Shown one piece after another: positions 62,601-64,000 of a stretch of DNA of 64,000 bases. The notes under the pieces are model-generated. The model saw only the letters and a list, made by a program, of their open reading frames with translations. It had not been told where the DNA came from and did no database searches. Position 1 is the stretch's first letter. Every line of letters begins with the position of its first letter. The stretch is taken from the NCBI RefSeq assembly GCF_963169125.1, contig NC_084794.1:71955665-72019664 (forward strand), read 5' to 3'. A program made the position numbers and the translations under genes. The DNA is from Humulus lupulus (taxonomy: Eukaryota > Streptophyta > Magnoliopsida > Rosales > Cannabaceae).

Positions 62601-63505
62601 GTTTTCATTTGTGGTCGTTTTGTTCATTGTTATTCTTTTTGGTGTCCCTTCTGGCCGCGCCTTCCTTCCAGATCCTTTCTTCCGCCTGCTCAACTTCCAA
62701 GGCTACCTCTAATGTTTCTACATAAGTGGTTTCTCCCCGAATCAACTTTACGTCACGGGCTATCATAGGTTTTAGTCCCTTCATGAATCTTTGTATTCTT
62801 AGCGTCTCGGTGGGTACCATATCTTCCATGAACTTAGCCAGCCTATCAAACTTCCTAGCATACTCTGTCACAGTCGAATTCCCTTGACTAAGCGCAATGA
62901 ATTCGTCCACCCTTGTGACTAGAATTGCAGGACTATAATACTTCTTGATGAACACTTGGATAAACTCATCCATTGTCATAACGTTCACATCACTAGTCTG
63001 CTTCACTATATCCCACCAGATGCGGGTGTCTTTCTTTAGCAAGCTTGAAGCACATGAGTCTCGATCTTCATTTCCCAGCCGCATGTGTTCTAATATAGAC
63101 TCCACCGATCGAAGCCATTCTTCTACTTCTATTAGGTCAGATCTGCGGTTACTGATTTCTAAAGCATTCATACATTGCCCCATAGCGAGGTTCTGCCAAC
63201 TGTAGTAATTGTGCTAAAGGAATGACTTGTTGTGCCACTTGTTGTTGTTACCCTAAGATTTTTTGGAACTCTTCTTCCCTTCTCTTTAGCTCTGCCCTAA
63301 GACAGGCATTTTCTCTTTCCAAATTTTCTCGAGTAGCAGCAGTTGTCGGTTCTTCCACTACATTGGGTGCTTCTGGAACTCCCGGGGCTGCTGGAATTTC
63401 TTCATATATAGGGGTGGAAGCTACTCCTCTTCCTCACCTCCTTCCCCTTCCTCGGCCTCTTCCCTGGCCATTTAGTCTTTCAGATCTTCTTGGTTCCTGC
63501 ACCAT
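59700..63505 (-). pseudogene. Ty3/gypsy chromovirus-type gag-pol, minus strand, decayed
   Basis: From the ATG at 63505: a gag N-terminus (SERLNGQGRGRGRG), a capsid-like domain (63183-62700; IWWDIVKQTSD, FDRLAKFMED), and zinc knuckle CFNCGEEGHIKKDC (62450-62410). The protease region follows (62160-61960; DVILGMEWLDKYGA), then RT (61801-61230; [31 protein letters not shown], catalytic FIDDI). RNase H is at about 61035-60500 ([10 protein letters not shown]), then the integrase zinc-binding HHCC region (60190-60060; CLTCQQVK) and core (DIAMDFVTGLP, IVSDRG, FHPQTN). It is truncated at 59700 inside the integrase core, so the chromodomain and 3' LTR are gone. Frameshift after FIDDI and several stops. 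Confidence 0.9.
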
Positions 63506-64000
63506 GTGTCTTTTCTGTTTCCCCAAAAGAGAAAAGTTGTAAAAGTTAAGACGAACAAAACAAGTATAGGTTACAACTTAGCCTATTATACTACTGTCTA
63601 TTAGGTCCATCTATCTATTAAAACTACCTTATTACAATTAATTACAATTTGGGTAAATGGGCCTTAACAATTGAATCTTCCATGGAAGAGGGTTGGGTTC
63701 AGTATATCGTACCCACTACTAAGGCCCCCTAACTTCTACTTGAACCCAAAAGACAAGAATTTGAACCCTTGCTTTATTAATTTTTATTCGTTTGAATTGG
63801 ACCCAATCTAATAATGCAAAGCAAATGGGCCTTCACAAATGGGTTAACCCATAAGAGAGGAATTTAAACTTTACACTTTCAATTGAATCCAAAATTCTTA
63901 ACACTTACTAAACAAGAAATAATAATAAAAGCAAATAACATGTTTTATATAAGAAAAAAAAATTACAAACTAGTGAAAAATTTCTAAAACAACATAAAAT
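63506..64000 (-). other. Upstream leader of the minus-strand chromovirus
   Basis: Noncoding. No primer site or LTR end could be recognised before the window edge, so the 5' LTR is probably further right. Confidence 0.4.

Overview
This is nuclear DNA from a flowering plant, most likely a eudicot. It is AT-rich, has a GT-AG intron-containing host gene, and is otherwise a dense graveyard of plant transposable elements: Ty3/gypsy chromoviruses, Tat-like Ty3 elements, Ty1/copia, a LINE, a CACTA element and a hAT-type MITE. The species cannot be fixed from the sequence; a Rosales plant such as hop or hemp is only a guess from LTR style. No rRNA, functional tRNA, CRISPR or bacterial-type operon was seen.

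Layout. 1-8974: a decayed chromovirus (LTR end, PR-RT-RNaseH-integrase-chromodomain, 3' LTR remnant ending at 8974). It carries the 3' part of a Tat-like element with an antisense, apparently spliced ORF, and it interrupts a LINE whose 3' end continues to about 9990. 9990-17190: AT-rich intergenic DNA with a roughly 21-bp tandem-repeat field, a hAT MITE with an 8-bp target duplication, and an LTR-like remnant. 17235-18720: the only intact host gene found, a secreted aldose 1-epimerase (galactose mutarotase), minus strand, five exons, 367 residues. 20233-26133: a minus-strand element remnant with an LTR, polypurine tract and a Transposase_32-like ORF, broken by a 1.6-kb CACTA element (3-bp TSD) and by a small gypsy LTR/gag fragment.

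27181-31250: 5' LTR, gag, protease and the start of RT of a Tat-like element, cut off by a minus-strand copia element (31257-51940). The copia element is split at 35787/47751 by a 12-kb composite of Tat-like sequence. The two outer ends of that composite are both LTR 3' ends in mirror orientation, flanked by a near-perfect 5-bp duplication. A 2.7-kb solo LTR (TSD ACAAC) sits inside it. 52333-55415: a second copia LTR and leader, followed by a second solo LTR (55416-58070, TSD ATAAT). 58241-59695: a Tat-like gag-protease fragment, fused tail-to-tail with a minus-strand chromovirus gag-pol (59700-63505).

Almost all transposon reading frames are broken by stops or frameshifts, so they are annotated as pseudogenes. 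The most unusual points are the mirror-ended composite, the conserved spliced antisense ORF of the Tat-like family, tRNA-like boxes inside those LTRs, and a small LTR/gag insertion that leaves an open chimeric frame downstream of an LTR TATA box. Boundaries were read by eye; identities and ages were not computed.
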